From: an uncultured Pantoea sp.
GTDB lineage: Bacteria; Pseudomonadota; Gammaproteobacteria; Enterobacterales; Enterobacteriaceae
Length of the DNA stretch: 46,812 nucleotides
NCBI GenBank assembly: GCA_913778495.1
Contig: CAJYVD010000024.1
Coordinates: 1 to 46,812, forward strand
Direction: 5' to 3'
Each line of letters opens with the position of its first letter. Positions within the stretch are counted from its first letter, which is position 1. Of this stretch, positions 1 to 8,304 are shown in pieces. A program made the position numbers and the translations under genes. The notes below the pieces were generated by a model. It saw only the letters and a program-made list of their open reading frames with translations, was not told where the DNA came from and searched no databases.

Positions 1-13
1 CAGCGGCGAGTGG

Positions 14-75
14 GGCTGGCGCAGGGCCGGGGAGTGCAGAGGGCGCGGCCTGGCGCCCTCTGCTCGTGCGCCGCA
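14..75. repeat. Structured intergenic repeat, left copy, with perfect 11-bp hairpin
   Basis: Positions 36-46 (GCAGAGGGCGC) and 53-63 (GCGCCCTCTGC) form a perfect 11-bp stem with a 6-nt loop. The stem is flanked by GGCTGGCGCAGGGC at 14-27 and by a GCGCCGCA block at 68-75. An inverted copy of the same arrangement lies at 46294-46354, with an identical 14-nt flank and compensatory changes in the stem. The element may continue left of the window. I do not recognise the family; there is no U-tract, so it is not an obvious terminator. Confidence 0.75.
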
Positions 76-85
76 CGGCGGGCAA

Positions 86-179
86 GGCAACTGCCATTGC
101 TATGGCGAACGAAAGATGCACCGAACCGCTGCCTGCGGCACAGGCAACTTCCATTGCCATGGCGAACGAAAGTTGCACC
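86..179. repeat. 37-bp direct repeat, two copies
   Basis: Copy A (86-122) and copy B (143-179) are each 37 nt and differ at three positions, with 20 nt between them. Copy B has near-complementary ends (GCAACTT at its start, AAGTTGC near its end) and an internal CCATGG, so each copy can form an imperfect hairpin. The pair sits between the left hairpin repeat and the 3' end of sotB. Two copies only, so not a CRISPR array. Confidence 0.8.
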
Positions 180-227
180 AAGCCTCGCGCCAGCGAAAAA
201 GCACCCAGCCGCTGCTCTGCGGCCCCA

Positions 228-1412
228 TCACCCATTGGACCGCAGCTGCGGGTAGCGGCGGAAAATCGCGATACACCAAAACAGTGCAGCGAGGCCAATA
301 AGTCCCCCTACATTCCCTACGTCCGACATGCTCAGGTGCTCACTCACCTGGTTGCCGAGCAGCGCGCCCGCGCCGATACCAATATTGTAAATGCCCGAAA
401 ACAGCGACATGGCGACATCGGTGGCATCGGGGGCCAGCGACAACACGCGCACCTGCATCGCCAGTCCGATCATCATCATCGCCATCCCCCACACAATGCA
501 CAGCAGTACAATGGCGGTGGGGCGCACGGCGGCGAACAGCAGCAAGCCCATGCTCAGGGTAATCAGCGCAATGGCGGCCAGGAGCATCGCAGACGGGAAT
601 TTATTGCCCAGCGTGCTGAACAGCAGGCTGCCAATGATACCCGCCGAACCAAACAGCAGCAGCAGCAGCGTGGTGAAGTTCTGATCGGCATTGGCGACCA
701 GCTCCATAAAGGGTTCGATATAGCTGTAAGCGGTGTAGTGTGCCGTGACTACCATGGTCACCAGAATGTACATTGCGACCAGCGCCGGACGGCGGAACAG
801 CATCGGCACGCTGCTCAGTGAGCCGGTGTGCTCGCTAGGCAGGCGCGGCAGCACGCGCAACAGCAAAATCAGCAGCACCAGCGCCGACACGCCGATCATG
901 CCAAAGGTGGTGCGCCATCCCAGATACTGACCAACAATGCGCCCAATAGGCACGCCCAGCACCATCGCCAGCGCCGTACCGGTTGCCAGCATACTGAGCG
1001 CCTGCGTTTTTTTGCCCGCCGGGGCAACGCGGATCGCCAGCGAGGCGGTGATCGACCAAAACACGGCGTGCGCCAGCGCAATGCCGATACGCGAGATCAC
1101 CAGCGAGGTAAAATCCCAGGCAAAAGCAGAAAGCACGTGGCTGGCAACAAACACCAGGAACAGCACGCCCAGCAGCAGGCGGCGCTCAACGTTGCGCGTT
1201 AATAACATCAGCGGCAGCGACAGCAGCGCCACCACCCACGCATAGATGGTCAGCATGATGCCAACGTCGGCGGTCTTCATGGAAAAGCTGGCGGCGATGT
1301 CGGAGAGCAGGCCCACCGGCACAAATTCAGTGGTGTTGAACACAAACGCGGCGATAGCCAGCAGCAGCACCCGTAGCCAGGCAGTTTTACGTGAAACAGT
1401 GATTGATTGCAT
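228..1412 (-). CDS. sotB: Sugar efflux transporter SotB (MFS, DHA1)
   Basis: 394-aa, twelve-segment major facilitator protein of the inner membrane. E. coli SotB (YdeA) is known to export L-arabinose and IPTG-like sugars by proton antiport. The N-terminal stretch around [16 protein letters not shown], the APAGK loop and the segment [20 protein letters not shown] match SotB closely. I use the ATG at 1412 because it aligns with the family start; a TTG at 1445 in the same frame would add 11 residues, and neither has a strong ribosome-binding site. A CRP-like site lies about 50 bp upstream. Confidence 0.93.
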   Translation of the reverse strand: MQSITVSRKTAWLRVLLLAIAAFVFNTTEFVPVGLLSDIAASFSMKTADVGIMLTIYAWVVALLSLPLMLLTRNVERRLLLGVLFLVFVASHVLSAFAWDFTSLVISRIGIALAHAVFWSITASLAIRVAPAGKKTQALSMLATGTALAMVLGVPIGRIVGQYLGWRTTFGMIGVSALVLLILLLRVLPRLPSEHTGSLSSVPMLFRRPALVAMYILVTMVVTAHYTAYSYIEPFMELVANADQNFTTLLLLLFGSAGIIGSLLFSTLGNKFPSAMLLAAIALITLSMGLLLFAAVRPTAIVLLCIVWGMAMMMIGLAMQVRVLSLAPDATDVAMSLFSGIYNIGIGAGALLGNQVSEHLSMSDVGNVGGLIGLAALFWCIAIFRRYPQLRSNG

Positions 1413-1458
1413 GCAGTTCAAATCGGTCAGAGGGTAAGTGGGCAAAAAAGCGCCCCAG

Positions 1459-1480
1459 TTAAGTGACTTAGATCACAAAT
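1459..1480 (-). promoter_or_regulatory. Candidate CRP site upstream of sotB
   Basis: The core AGTGACTTAGATCACA reads as a CRP site with both half-sites (GTGA/TCAC) at the correct 6-bp spacing; about 15 of 22 positions fit the consensus. Its centre is about 57 bp before the sotB ATG, a reasonable activator position. CRP control of a sugar exporter is plausible, but this is a motif match only. Confidence 0.45.
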
Positions 1481-1625
1481 CCCCTCTATTGTGGCGCAAT
1501 AATAGGCGAATGGAAACTGTCAGCGGCGGATTTATTCTGTCGCTGCATCTTTGACGCAGACGGGCGGCAGAGGAAGGATAGCGTGCGGCGTAGGCAGAAA
1601 AAAGCCGCTGCTTTTAGCTGCCGTG

Positions 1626-1649
1626 GACGGCGGCACAGGGGCCGCCGTC
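1626..1649 (-). terminator. GC-rich hairpin after the small Cys/His gene
   Basis: A perfect 9-bp stem (GACGGCGGC / GCCGCCGTC) with a 6-nt loop lies 13 bp past the stop codon of the leftward gene ending at 1662. The following leftward sequence becomes U-rich only about 25 nt later, so this is a possible but not textbook terminator. Confidence 0.4.
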
Positions 1650-1661
1650 AGACCAGTATTA

Positions 1662-1919
1662 TCAGAGTTGCACCATGTGCTTTAGCGCCACGCTATGCTG
1701 GAGCGGCAGGCTTTTTTTCATGGTTACCGGACAGCAGTGCTCGCAGCCCATCGCGCCGGGATAGAATTTTCTCGCCTGCTGTATGGCGGCGGCTGGCGAG
1801 TAAAAGGTTCCCAGGAAGCGCCGTGCACGATCGGAGGGCAGAAAAGGACACCCGGTAGCATGCACAACGTGGTTATCGTTATAGCCCGCATTTTTATCGA
1901 CGTAATAATAGAGTTCCAT
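1662..1919 (-). CDS. Small hypothetical protein with Cys/His metal-site-like motif
   Basis: 85 aa, with a good ribosome-binding site (GAGGA, 7 nt before ATG). No signal peptide or membrane segment is visible. The N-terminus is aromatic (MELYYYVDKNAGYNDNH). The spacing of H17, H20 and C24 with C59, C62 and C63 (motif GCEHCCP) looks like a zinc or other metal site, although I cannot assign a family. It sits alone between sotB and ynfM, both on the same strand, in a place where E. coli carries the unrelated asr. Codon use and composition match its neighbours, so it is probably a real lineage-specific gene. Confidence 0.7.
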   Translation of the reverse strand: MELYYYVDKNAGYNDNHVVHATGCPFLPSDRARRFLGTFYSPAAAIQQARKFYPGAMGCEHCCPVTMKKSLPLQHSVALKHMVQL

Positions 1920-2082
1920 GGTGCTTCCTCATTGCTGTAAAAAAAACAAAGTCTGATTATTGTTGGAATAGCGGGAATTATAGCGAGCTAACGGCGGTTT
2001 GTTTTAATTGGTACTACGCGTTATTGCGGCAGGTGCAAAATTCAGGTCGGCGGGGCATGCACATCCCGCGCCGACCAGGCAG

Positions 2083-3330
2083 CTAAAGATGACGGCGCTG
2101 TAGACGCCAGCCCACCAACAGGGCCATCAGCAGCAGAAGGCCAATGAAAAGCGTCACGCCGGACCAGCCGTAGCGATGCCAGAACACGCCGCCAAGGGTC
2201 CCGGCCACGCTGGAACCGGCGTAGTAGCTAAACAGATAGAGAGACGAGGCCTGGCCTTTAGCGCGTCGCGCGCGCGGGCCAATCCAGCCGCTGGCAACCG
2301 AATGGGCCGCAAAGAAGCCGGCGGTAAACAGCATCATGCCGGGCAAAATAAGCCACAGTGAGGTAAACGCGGTGAGCAGCAGGCCACACAGCATGATCGC
2401 GGTGGCGCTCAGCAGAACCGGACCGCGCCCCCAGCGGCCGGTAAGGGCACCCGCTCGAGGGGAACTCCACGACCCGGTGAGATACACCACCGACAGCAGG
2501 CCGACCACCGCCTGGCTCAGCGACCAGGGCGCCGCCAGCAGACGATAGCCAATATAGTTAAACAGCGTGACAAACGCGCCCATCAGTAAAAAGCCCTCGG
2601 CAAACAGCAGCGGCAAGCCCTGATCGCGCCAGTGAAGGCGGAAGTGGATCAGCAAACTGCGCGGCCGCAGTGAGGCAGGGCGAAAATGACGCGACGGCGG
2701 TAAAATTTTCCAGAACATCACCGCACCGGCTAAGGCAAAGCAGCCGATGGCGCCAACGGCCACGCGCCACGAAAAGAAGTCGGTAAGCACGCCGCTGATT
2801 AAGCGACCGCTCATGCCGCCAATCGAGTTGCCGCTGATATACAACCCCATAGAGAACGCGATCACGCGCGGATGCATCTCCTCGCTCAGGTAGGTCATGC
2901 CCACCGCCGCTACGCCGCTCAGCGCCAGGCCCGTGAGCGCGCGCATCAGCAGAATGCCGTGCCAACTTTGCATGGTGGCGGCCACCAGCGTGCAGAGCGC
3001 GGCGAGCGTCAGACCGGTCACCATCACCGATTTGCGGCCCACCGCGTCCGATACCGGCCCGGTAATCAGCAGCGCCAGCGCCATCAGGCCGGTAGAGAGC
3101 GAGAGCGAGACGCTGCTGGCCGCCGGCGAGATGTCAAACTGCGCCGAGAGCACGGGCAAGATGGGCTGCACACAATACAGCAGCGCAAACGTGGCGAGTC
3201 CGGCGGAGAACAGGGCCAGCGTGACGCGCATAAACTGCGGCGAGCCGCGCTCGATTTTTGCGGATGTGGGGACAGCGATGTGGGTAACCGCCTGCTCTTC
3301 AAGCGGCACCGTTCGGGAAAGGCGGCTCAC
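2083..3330 (-). CDS. ynfM: MFS transporter YnfM
   Basis: 415-aa inner-membrane major facilitator protein, twelve predicted segments, strongly similar throughout to E. coli YnfM: the segments GTPQFMRVTLALFSAGLATF-like (here GSPQFMRV...), SMGLYISGNSIGGMSGRLIS and SLYLFSYYAGSSVAGTLGG are all recognisable. The substrate is not established; arabinose-type sugar or drug efflux has been suggested for the family. I choose the GTG at 3330 because GGAGG sits four bases before it; the reading frame stays open upstream to 3408, but that part runs into the ynfL promoter region. It diverges from its probable regulator ynfL, as in E. coli. Confidence 0.93.
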   Translation of the reverse strand: MSRLSRTVPLEEQAVTHIAVPTSAKIERGSPQFMRVTLALFSAGLATFALLYCVQPILPVLSAQFDISPAASSVSLSLSTGLMALALLITGPVSDAVGRKSVMVTGLTLAALCTLVAATMQSWHGILLMRALTGLALSGVAAVGMTYLSEEMHPRVIAFSMGLYISGNSIGGMSGRLISGVLTDFFSWRVAVGAIGCFALAGAVMFWKILPPSRHFRPASLRPRSLLIHFRLHWRDQGLPLLFAEGFLLMGAFVTLFNYIGYRLLAAPWSLSQAVVGLLSVVYLTGSWSSPRAGALTGRWGRGPVLLSATAIMLCGLLLTAFTSLWLILPGMMLFTAGFFAAHSVASGWIGPRARRAKGQASSLYLFSYYAGSSVAGTLGGVFWHRYGWSGVTLFIGLLLLMALLVGWRLQRRHL

Positions 3331-3402
3331 AAAACCTCCATAGGTCAAACATAATGTGCTTACTGTAGAAGCCGCCAAATAGGTTGTACAATATATTAAT
3401 AA

Positions 3403-3414
3403 TCTCAATTGAGA
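3403..3414 (+). promoter_or_regulatory. Perfect palindrome before ynfL, candidate YnfL operator
   Basis: TCTCAATTGAGA is a perfect 12-bp palindrome 10 bp before the ynfL start, in the 94-bp ynfM/ynfL divergent region. It has the T-N10-A form typical of LysR-family sites, so autorepression by YnfL is a reasonable guess. Confidence 0.4.
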
Positions 3415-3424
3415 CGTTTAAAAT

Positions 3425-4321
3425 ATGAATATCGAGCTGCGTCACCTGCGTTATTTTATTGCTGTTGCTGAGGAGCTGCATTTTGGTCGCGCCGCGGAGC
3501 GTTTGCGCATTTCTCAGCCGCCGCTTAGCCAGCAGATTCAGCAGCTGGAGCAGATCCTCGCGGCGCAGCTTTTCACTCGCACCAACCGCAGCGTCCAGCT
3601 GACGCCTGCGGGCGCTTCGTTTCTGACAGATGCGCGCGCGGTGCTGCTGCACGTCGAGCAAGCTGCGCAGCGTGCCGCGCGCATTCACAGCGGGCAGCAG
3701 GGCGAGTTGCGTATCGGTTTTACCTCGTCAGCGCCCTTCACCGGGCTGGTCTCCGATGCGCTTTACCAGTTCCGTCAGCGCTGGCCGGAGGTGCATATTC
3801 ATATGCAGGAGAACAATACGCGCCAGCAGCTTACTCCGCTGCATGAAGGTCGACTCGATTTAGGCGTGATGCGTAATACCACGCTGCCGCCCGATCTCCA
3901 GCATCGGGTACTGCTGCGTGAGCCGCTGTGTGCGGTAGTGCATCGCGCCCATGCGCTGGCGGCGGCCACCACGCTGCCGATACAGGCGCTCTCCTCTGAA
4001 CCGTTTGTGTTCTTTGATCCGCAAGGCGGTACGGCGCTACACGGCGAGATCCTCGCGCTGTTGCATCGCTATCAGATCACGCCCTTTATTACCCAAGAAG
4101 TGGGGGAAGCCATGACGATCCTCGGGTTAGTGGCGACCGGGTTGGGCGTCTCTATCTTACCGGCCTCGTTTGCACGGGCGCGCCTGCCGGAAGTGGTGTG
4201 GATCCCGCTTGAGGAACACGATGCAGTCTCGGAAGTGTGGCTGGTATGGTCGGCGGTGCGGGAACCCAGCGCCCAGCTACGCAACATGATGTCGCTGTTA
4301 CTGCCGCGCGACCTGCACTAA
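3425..4321 (+). CDS. ynfL: LysR-family regulator YnfL
   Basis: 298 aa, the usual LysR size. The winged helix-turn-helix occupies residues 1-60 (ELRHLRYFIAVAEELHFGRA, then the ISQPPLSQQIQQLE recognition helix). The co-inducer domain follows from about 90, with the family segments RIGFTSSAPF, FVFFDPQGGT and QEVGEAMTILGLVATGLGVS shared with E. coli YnfL. It is divergent from ynfM, the classical arrangement for a LysR activator and its transporter target. The effector is unknown. Confidence 0.93.
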   Translation: MNIELRHLRYFIAVAEELHFGRAAERLRISQPPLSQQIQQLEQILAAQLFTRTNRSVQLTPAGASFLTDARAVLLHVEQAAQRAARIHSGQQGELRIGFTSSAPFTGLVSDALYQFRQRWPEVHIHMQENNTRQQLTPLHEGRLDLGVMRNTTLPPDLQHRVLLREPLCAVVHRAHALAAATTLPIQALSSEPFVFFDPQGGTALHGEILALLHRYQITPFITQEVGEAMTILGLVATGLGVSILPASFARARLPEVVWIPLEEHDAVSEVWLVWSAVREPSAQLRNMMSLLLPRDLH

Positions 4322-4331
4322 GCAGACAGGA

Positions 4332-4353
4332 ATATGTGCGATAAATCACATTT
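4332..4353 (+). promoter_or_regulatory. CRP-like site upstream of mlc
   Basis: The core TGTGCGATAAATCACA has correctly spaced half-sites (TGTG / TCACA); about 17 of 22 positions fit the consensus. It lies about 90 bp before the mlc start. CRP control of mlc is known in E. coli, which supports the call. Confidence 0.6.
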
Positions 4354-4403
4354 CTAATCAAATATTTGACGCTGCCAGGAAATCTGCCCCACCATAGCGG
4401 ATC

Positions 4404-4426
4404 TTTATTTAGAAGCGCGAAAATAT
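4404..4426 (+). promoter_or_regulatory. Candidate Mlc operator (autoregulation)
   Basis: The 23-bp stretch contains TTATTT, a five-base spacer and CGCGAAAATA, matching the known form of Mlc sites (A/T-rich half, then CGCGAAA). It ends 13 bp before the mlc start codon, so binding would block transcription or early elongation. Mlc is known to repress its own gene in E. coli. Confidence 0.6.
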
Positions 4427-4439
4427 CCGGGAGCAGGGC

Positions 4440-5657
4440 GTGAATCAGGAGAGTCAGCCTGGGCATATTGACCAGATTAAACAGACCAACGCAGGCGTGG
4501 TTTACCGGCTGATTGACCAGCATGGCCCGATTTCGCGTATTGAGCTTTCCAAGCGTGCACAGCTGGCGCCCGCCAGCATTACCAAAATTGTGCGTGAGAT
4601 GTTGGACGCGCATTTGGTGCAGGAGACGGAGTTTCAGGAGCCAGGCAGTCGTGGACGTCCTGCCATCGGTCTGGTGCTGGATACCGACGCCTGGCACTAT
4701 CTCGCCATGCGTATTCAGCCAGGTCAGTTAACCCTGACGCTACGCGATCTCAGCAGCCGCGCGCTGCAAGAGGATCGCTTGCCGCTGCCGCTCGACAGTG
4801 GGCAGCCGCTGCTGCAAACCTTGCTGGAGCAGGTTAATGCGTTTTTCGTGCGTTACCAGCACAAGCTGGAGCGCCTGACAGCCATTGCCATCACGCTGCC
4901 CGGCCTGTTGCACGCGCCGTCCGGCGTGGTGCACCGCATGCCGGGCTATGATGTGCAGGATATGCCGCTGGGTGAGACGCTCTCAACGCGTACCGGGCTG
5001 CCGGTATTCGTGCAGCACGACATTTCTGCCTGGACGCTGGCCGAAGCGCTGTTTGGCGCCTCGCGCGGGGCGCAGGATGTTATCCAGATCGTGATTGACG
5101 AAACGGTGGGGGCGGGCGTCATCAGCGCCGGGCATCTGCTGCATAAAAGCGGACGTGCACTGGTGGAGATTGGCCACACGCAGATCGACCCCTACGGTGA
5201 ACAGTGCTACTGCGGCAATCATGGCTGTCTTGAAACCGTGGCCAGCATGGGCAGCTTGCTGCAACTGGCCGCGCAGCGCTTACCCTCCCAATCCGACAGC
5301 ATACTGAATCACACGCCGCTTACCGTGCAGAGTTTGTGTGACGCGGCGCAGCAGGGCGATCGCCTCGCGCGCGACGTCATCGCTGGCGTGGGACATCACA
5401 TTGGCCGCATGCTGGCCATGATGGTCAATATCTTTAATCCGCAGCGCATCCTGATTGGGTCGCCGTTAAATCACGCCGGAGAGGTGCTGTTTCCGGCGGT
5501 GATCAACACCATTCGTCAGCAGGCGCTGCCCGTCTACAGCCAGACGATCCAGCTGACGCCCACCGCGTTTGCCGATCCCGGCACGCTGGGCGCGGCGGCG
5601 CTGATCAAAGACGCGCTGTATAGCGGCACGCTGCTGGTGAAACTGCTGCAGGGCTAA
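4440..5657 (+). CDS. mlc: Global sugar-regulation repressor Mlc (ROK family)
   Basis: 405-aa ROK-family repressor. In E. coli, Mlc represses ptsG, manXYZ, malT and ptsHI and is pulled to the membrane by dephosphorylated EIICB-Glc. The helix-turn-helix is at about residues 32-56 (SRIELSKRAQLAPASITK). The ROK zinc site is intact: H246 and C256, C258, C263 in CYCGNHGC. The amphipathic C-terminal tail (LVKLLQG) needed for tetramer and EIIB binding is present. GTG start at 4440 with GGGAG upstream. Order ynfL-mlc-bioD2 is as in E. coli. Confidence 0.96.
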   Translation: MNQESQPGHIDQIKQTNAGVVYRLIDQHGPISRIELSKRAQLAPASITKIVREMLDAHLVQETEFQEPGSRGRPAIGLVLDTDAWHYLAMRIQPGQLTLTLRDLSSRALQEDRLPLPLDSGQPLLQTLLEQVNAFFVRYQHKLERLTAIAITLPGLLHAPSGVVHRMPGYDVQDMPLGETLSTRTGLPVFVQHDISAWTLAEALFGASRGAQDVIQIVIDETVGAGVISAGHLLHKSGRALVEIGHTQIDPYGEQCYCGNHGCLETVASMGSLLQLAAQRLPSQSDSILNHTPLTVQSLCDAAQQGDRLARDVIAGVGHHIGRMLAMMVNIFNPQRILIGSPLNHAGEVLFPAVINTIRQQALPVYSQTIQLTPTAFADPGTLGAAALIKDALYSGTLLVKLLQG

Positions 5658-5762
5658 CCGGCATCCCACTTAACTTTGCGCTAACGCAAGCTCTGCCGCG
5701 TTATCATTCCTTACACTGCCTTCTCAGCGCGTTGCCAAGCGCTTCACAGAAGGAGAAGTAAG

Positions 5763-6458
5763 GTGAAAACACTTTTTGTCACCGGCACCGACACGGCGGT
5801 GGGAAAGACGGTGGTCTCCCGCGCCCTGTTACAGTGTTGCGCACAGGCCGGGTTGCGTGCGGTAGGTTACAAACCCGTGGCGCGCGACGCTCAGCCTGGC
5901 GCAGAAGGGCCTCGCAGCAAAGATGCGCTGCTCCTGCTGCAATCTTCTGCGATTGATCTGCCTTATCACGCGATCAACCCTGTCGCACTGCTCGACGGCG
6001 ACAGGGGCCGCGCTCCGTCGCTGGATTACGCTTTGCTCAATCAGGGACTCACCGCGTTGCAGCACCGCGCCGATCGGGTGATTGTTGAGGGCACCGGCGG
6101 ATGGCGCTGCCTGATGAACGACAATCAGCCGCTCTCAAACTGGGTGAAGCAGGCGCAGCTGCCGGTGGTGCTGGTTGTGGGGATCAAAGAAGGGTGCATC
6201 AGTCATGCGTTACTCACGGCAGAAGCCATTGTCGCGGACGGATTACCGTTTGCCGGTTGGGTGGCGAACCGCATTAATCCCGGCCTGGCGCACTATGCGG
6301 ATATCATCGCGCGGCTAACGCAGCGGCTGCCTGGCCCGCTACTGGGGGAGTTACCCTATTTGCCGCGCGCGGAACAGCGCGACTTAACGCCTTATATCGA
6401 TATGTCGAGGTTAGCAGAGGGTCTGTGGTCGGGTACGCCGTCCGCCCCTGCGGCCTGA
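5763..6458 (+). CDS. bioD2: Dethiobiotin synthetase-like protein BioD2 (YnfK)
   Basis: 231-aa paralogue of BioD. BioD forms the ureido ring of dethiobiotin from 7,8-diaminopelargonic acid, CO2 and ATP in the cytoplasm. Walker A is GTDTAVGKT (residues 8-16), K37 of the YKPV motif is present, and the EGTGGW loop replaces the usual EGAGG. The gene next to mlc in E. coli is ynfK, whose own role is not settled; biotin synthesis normally uses the bioA-linked bioD. GTG start at 5763 with AAGGAG seven bases before it. The 105-bp gap after mlc holds a short hairpin (TTGCG/CGCAA), so it may share the mlc transcript. Confidence 0.88.
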   Translation: MKTLFVTGTDTAVGKTVVSRALLQCCAQAGLRAVGYKPVARDAQPGAEGPRSKDALLLLQSSAIDLPYHAINPVALLDGDRGRAPSLDYALLNQGLTALQHRADRVIVEGTGGWRCLMNDNQPLSNWVKQAQLPVVLVVGIKEGCISHALLTAEAIVADGLPFAGWVANRINPGLAHYADIIARLTQRLPGPLLGELPYLPRAEQRDLTPYIDMSRLAEGLWSGTPSAPAA

Positions 6459-6460
6459 GG

Positions 6461-6484
6461 CGCGGCATCGGATGTAATGCCGCG
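6461..6484. terminator. Hairpin between convergent bioD2 and osmV
   Basis: CGCGGCAT / ATGCCGCG form an 8-bp stem with an 8-nt loop, between the bioD2 stop (6458) and the osmV stop (6512). It is placed to end both transcripts but lacks a U-tract in either direction. Confidence 0.4.
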
Positions 6485-6511
6485 GCAGCCTTCCGGCCAC
6501 CGCGGTGAGTT

Positions 6512-7648
6512 TTACGGATTCAGCCTGCGGCGCGTCCGGCCTGAACTGAGGTAATCCGCGATATAATCCTGAGAGATCTCGCCGCTGTAGCGTCCCTCTT
6601 CATCGACAATCGGCATCCACACGGTGTTGTGTTCATACAGCTTCGACAGCACCACGCGCAGGTTCTCTTCCGCTTTACCGGTGACTTTGAACGTGTGCAA
6701 AATCTCCTCGCAGCGTCCGGCTGCGCCGCGTGCTTCGCGCCGTTTGACAAAGCCCAGCGGTTTACCTGCTTCATCGACCACGGTAATCGAACGCATGTCG
6801 TTGTCATCCATGGTGGCAAACGCCTCTTGCAGCGGCGTGCTGCGCTGCACGGTGATGGTGGGCTGCTGATCGGTCACGTCTCCCGCCTGAACCAAAAGCA
6901 GGCGTTTCAGCGTACGATCCTGGCCGACAAACGAACCGACGAAGTCATTGGCGGGCTGCGCCAGCAGTTCGTCCGGGCTGGCGCACTGCACGATTTTGCC
7001 CTGACCAAATACCGCAATGCGATCGCCCAGCTTCAGCGCTTCATCGATATCATGGCTCACCAGCATCACGGTCTTTTTCAGCTGGCGCTGCATGTCGAGA
7101 AACTCGTTCTGGATCACTTCGCGGTTAATCGGGTCAACGGCGCCAAAAGGTTCGTCCATGAGCAATACCGGTGGATCCGCGGCCAGCGCGCGGATCACGC
7201 CGATGCGCTGCTGCTGACCGCCGGACATCTCACGCGGGTAGCGATGCAGGAATTTAGTAGGGTCCAACGCCACCATACTCATCAGTTCGGTGGCGCGTTC
7301 GCGGCAGCGTTTCTTGTCCCAGCCCAGCATGCGCGGCACCACGGTGATGTTTTCTTCAATGGTCATGTTGGGAAACAGACCAATTTGCTGGATAACATAG
7401 CCAATGTTGCGGCGTAGGGTAACGGTATCCAGCCCGCTGGTGTCTTCACCGTTGATCAGGATTTTTCCGCTGCTGGCGGGGATCAGGCGGTTAATCATTT
7501 TCAGCGTGGTGGTTTTGCCGCAGCCTGAAGGGCCGAGCAGCACGCACATCTCGCCCGCCGGAACGTGCAGGCTAACGTTATCCACCGCATTGAACGCGGT
7601 GCCGTTTTTCTGCGTAAAGGTTTTCGTCAGGTTTTCCAGCTTTATCAT
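6512..7648 (-). CDS. osmV: Osmoprotectant ABC transporter ATPase OsmV
   Basis: 378-aa ATP-binding subunit of a glycine betaine/choline-type importer, very close to Salmonella OsmV. Walker A GPSGCGKT is at residues 39-46, followed by a Q-loop, signature MSGGQQQR and Walker B LLMDEPF. The last ~120 residues form a CBS-domain pair, typical of osmosensing OpuA/ProV-type ATPases, ending in the conserved EISQDYIADYLSSGRTRR. Its ATG overlaps the osmW stop by one base (TAATG), so the two are translationally coupled. It is the last gene of the leftward operon osmY-osmX-osmW-osmV. Confidence 0.95.
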   Translation of the reverse strand: MIKLENLTKTFTQKNGTAFNAVDNVSLHVPAGEMCVLLGPSGCGKTTTLKMINRLIPASSGKILINGEDTSGLDTVTLRRNIGYVIQQIGLFPNMTIEENITVVPRMLGWDKKRCRERATELMSMVALDPTKFLHRYPREMSGGQQQRIGVIRALAADPPVLLMDEPFGAVDPINREVIQNEFLDMQRQLKKTVMLVSHDIDEALKLGDRIAVFGQGKIVQCASPDELLAQPANDFVGSFVGQDRTLKRLLLVQAGDVTDQQPTITVQRSTPLQEAFATMDDNDMRSITVVDEAGKPLGFVKRREARGAAGRCEEILHTFKVTGKAEENLRVVLSKLYEHNTVWMPIVDEEGRYSGEISQDYIADYLSSGRTRRRLNP

Positions 7649-8295
7649 TATCGAATCCCCTTTGGAGTCAGCGCCAGCTGCAGGCGGTGCAGCAGCCAGT
7701 CAAGCACAATGGCCAGTAAACAGATCATTAAGGCGCCAGCAATCAGCATGCGCACATCGCTGCCGCTGATGCCGTCCAGTAATTGCAGGCCCAACCCGCC
7801 GGCACCGATCACCGCGGCAATCGCCATTACGCCCACGTTCATGACGACTGCGGTGCGGATGCCGCCGAAAATCACCGGCAGCGCCATCGGGATTTCCACC
7901 CAGCGCAGACGCTGCCAGAATGTCATGCCGATCCCACGGCCTGCTTCACGCAGCCCGCCCGGCAGGTTTTCCAGCGCGGTGTGGGTATTACGCACAATCG
8001 GCAGCAGCGAGTAGAGAAACACGGCGCAAATCGCTGGCAGGGCACCAATTCCCTGACCGATCAGCGAAAACACCGGGATCATCAGGCCAAACAGCGCAAT
8101 GGTGGGAATGGTCAACACAATGGTAGCGATGCCCAACACCGGGGCTGCCAGCCATTTAAACCGCACGATCAGAATGCCGAGCGGTACGCCCGCGACAATG
8201 GCACAGCCTACGGCAACCAGGACCAACCACGTGTGCTGCCAGGTCAGCGCCATCAGGGTGGGCCAGTTACTCATCATGTAATGCAGGGTATCCAT
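7648..8295 (-). CDS. osmW: Osmoprotectant ABC permease OsmW
   Basis: 215-aa inner-membrane permease with five to six hydrophobic segments and the EAGRGIGMTFWQRLRWVEIP coupling (EAA) loop of betaine-type transporters. Start ATG 8295 has a strong AAGGAGG 5 bases before it and lies only 9 bp after the osmX stop. It pairs with OsmY as the second membrane subunit and docks on OsmV. Salmonella OsmVWXY is induced by salt; osmoinduction here is inferred from homology. Confidence 0.94.
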   Translation of the reverse strand: MDTLHYMMSNWPTLMALTWQHTWLVLVAVGCAIVAGVPLGILIVRFKWLAAPVLGIATIVLTIPTIALFGLMIPVFSLIGQGIGALPAICAVFLYSLLPIVRNTHTALENLPGGLREAGRGIGMTFWQRLRWVEIPMALPVIFGGIRTAVVMNVGVMAIAAVIGAGGLGLQLLDGISGSDVRMLIAGALMICLLAIVLDWLLHRLQLALTPKGIR

Positions 8296-8304
8296 GGCGC
8301 CTCC

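Noticed and set aside
86-179. CRISPR-like pair of 37-bp repeats
   Set aside because: Only two copies with a 20-bp gap, no third repeat, no cas genes, and internal mismatches; treated as an intergenic direct repeat.
66-821. 251-codon rightward open frame at the left end
   Set aside because: It runs antisense through sotB, is rich in His/Gln/Arg as expected for the reverse of a hydrophobic gene, and has no domain.
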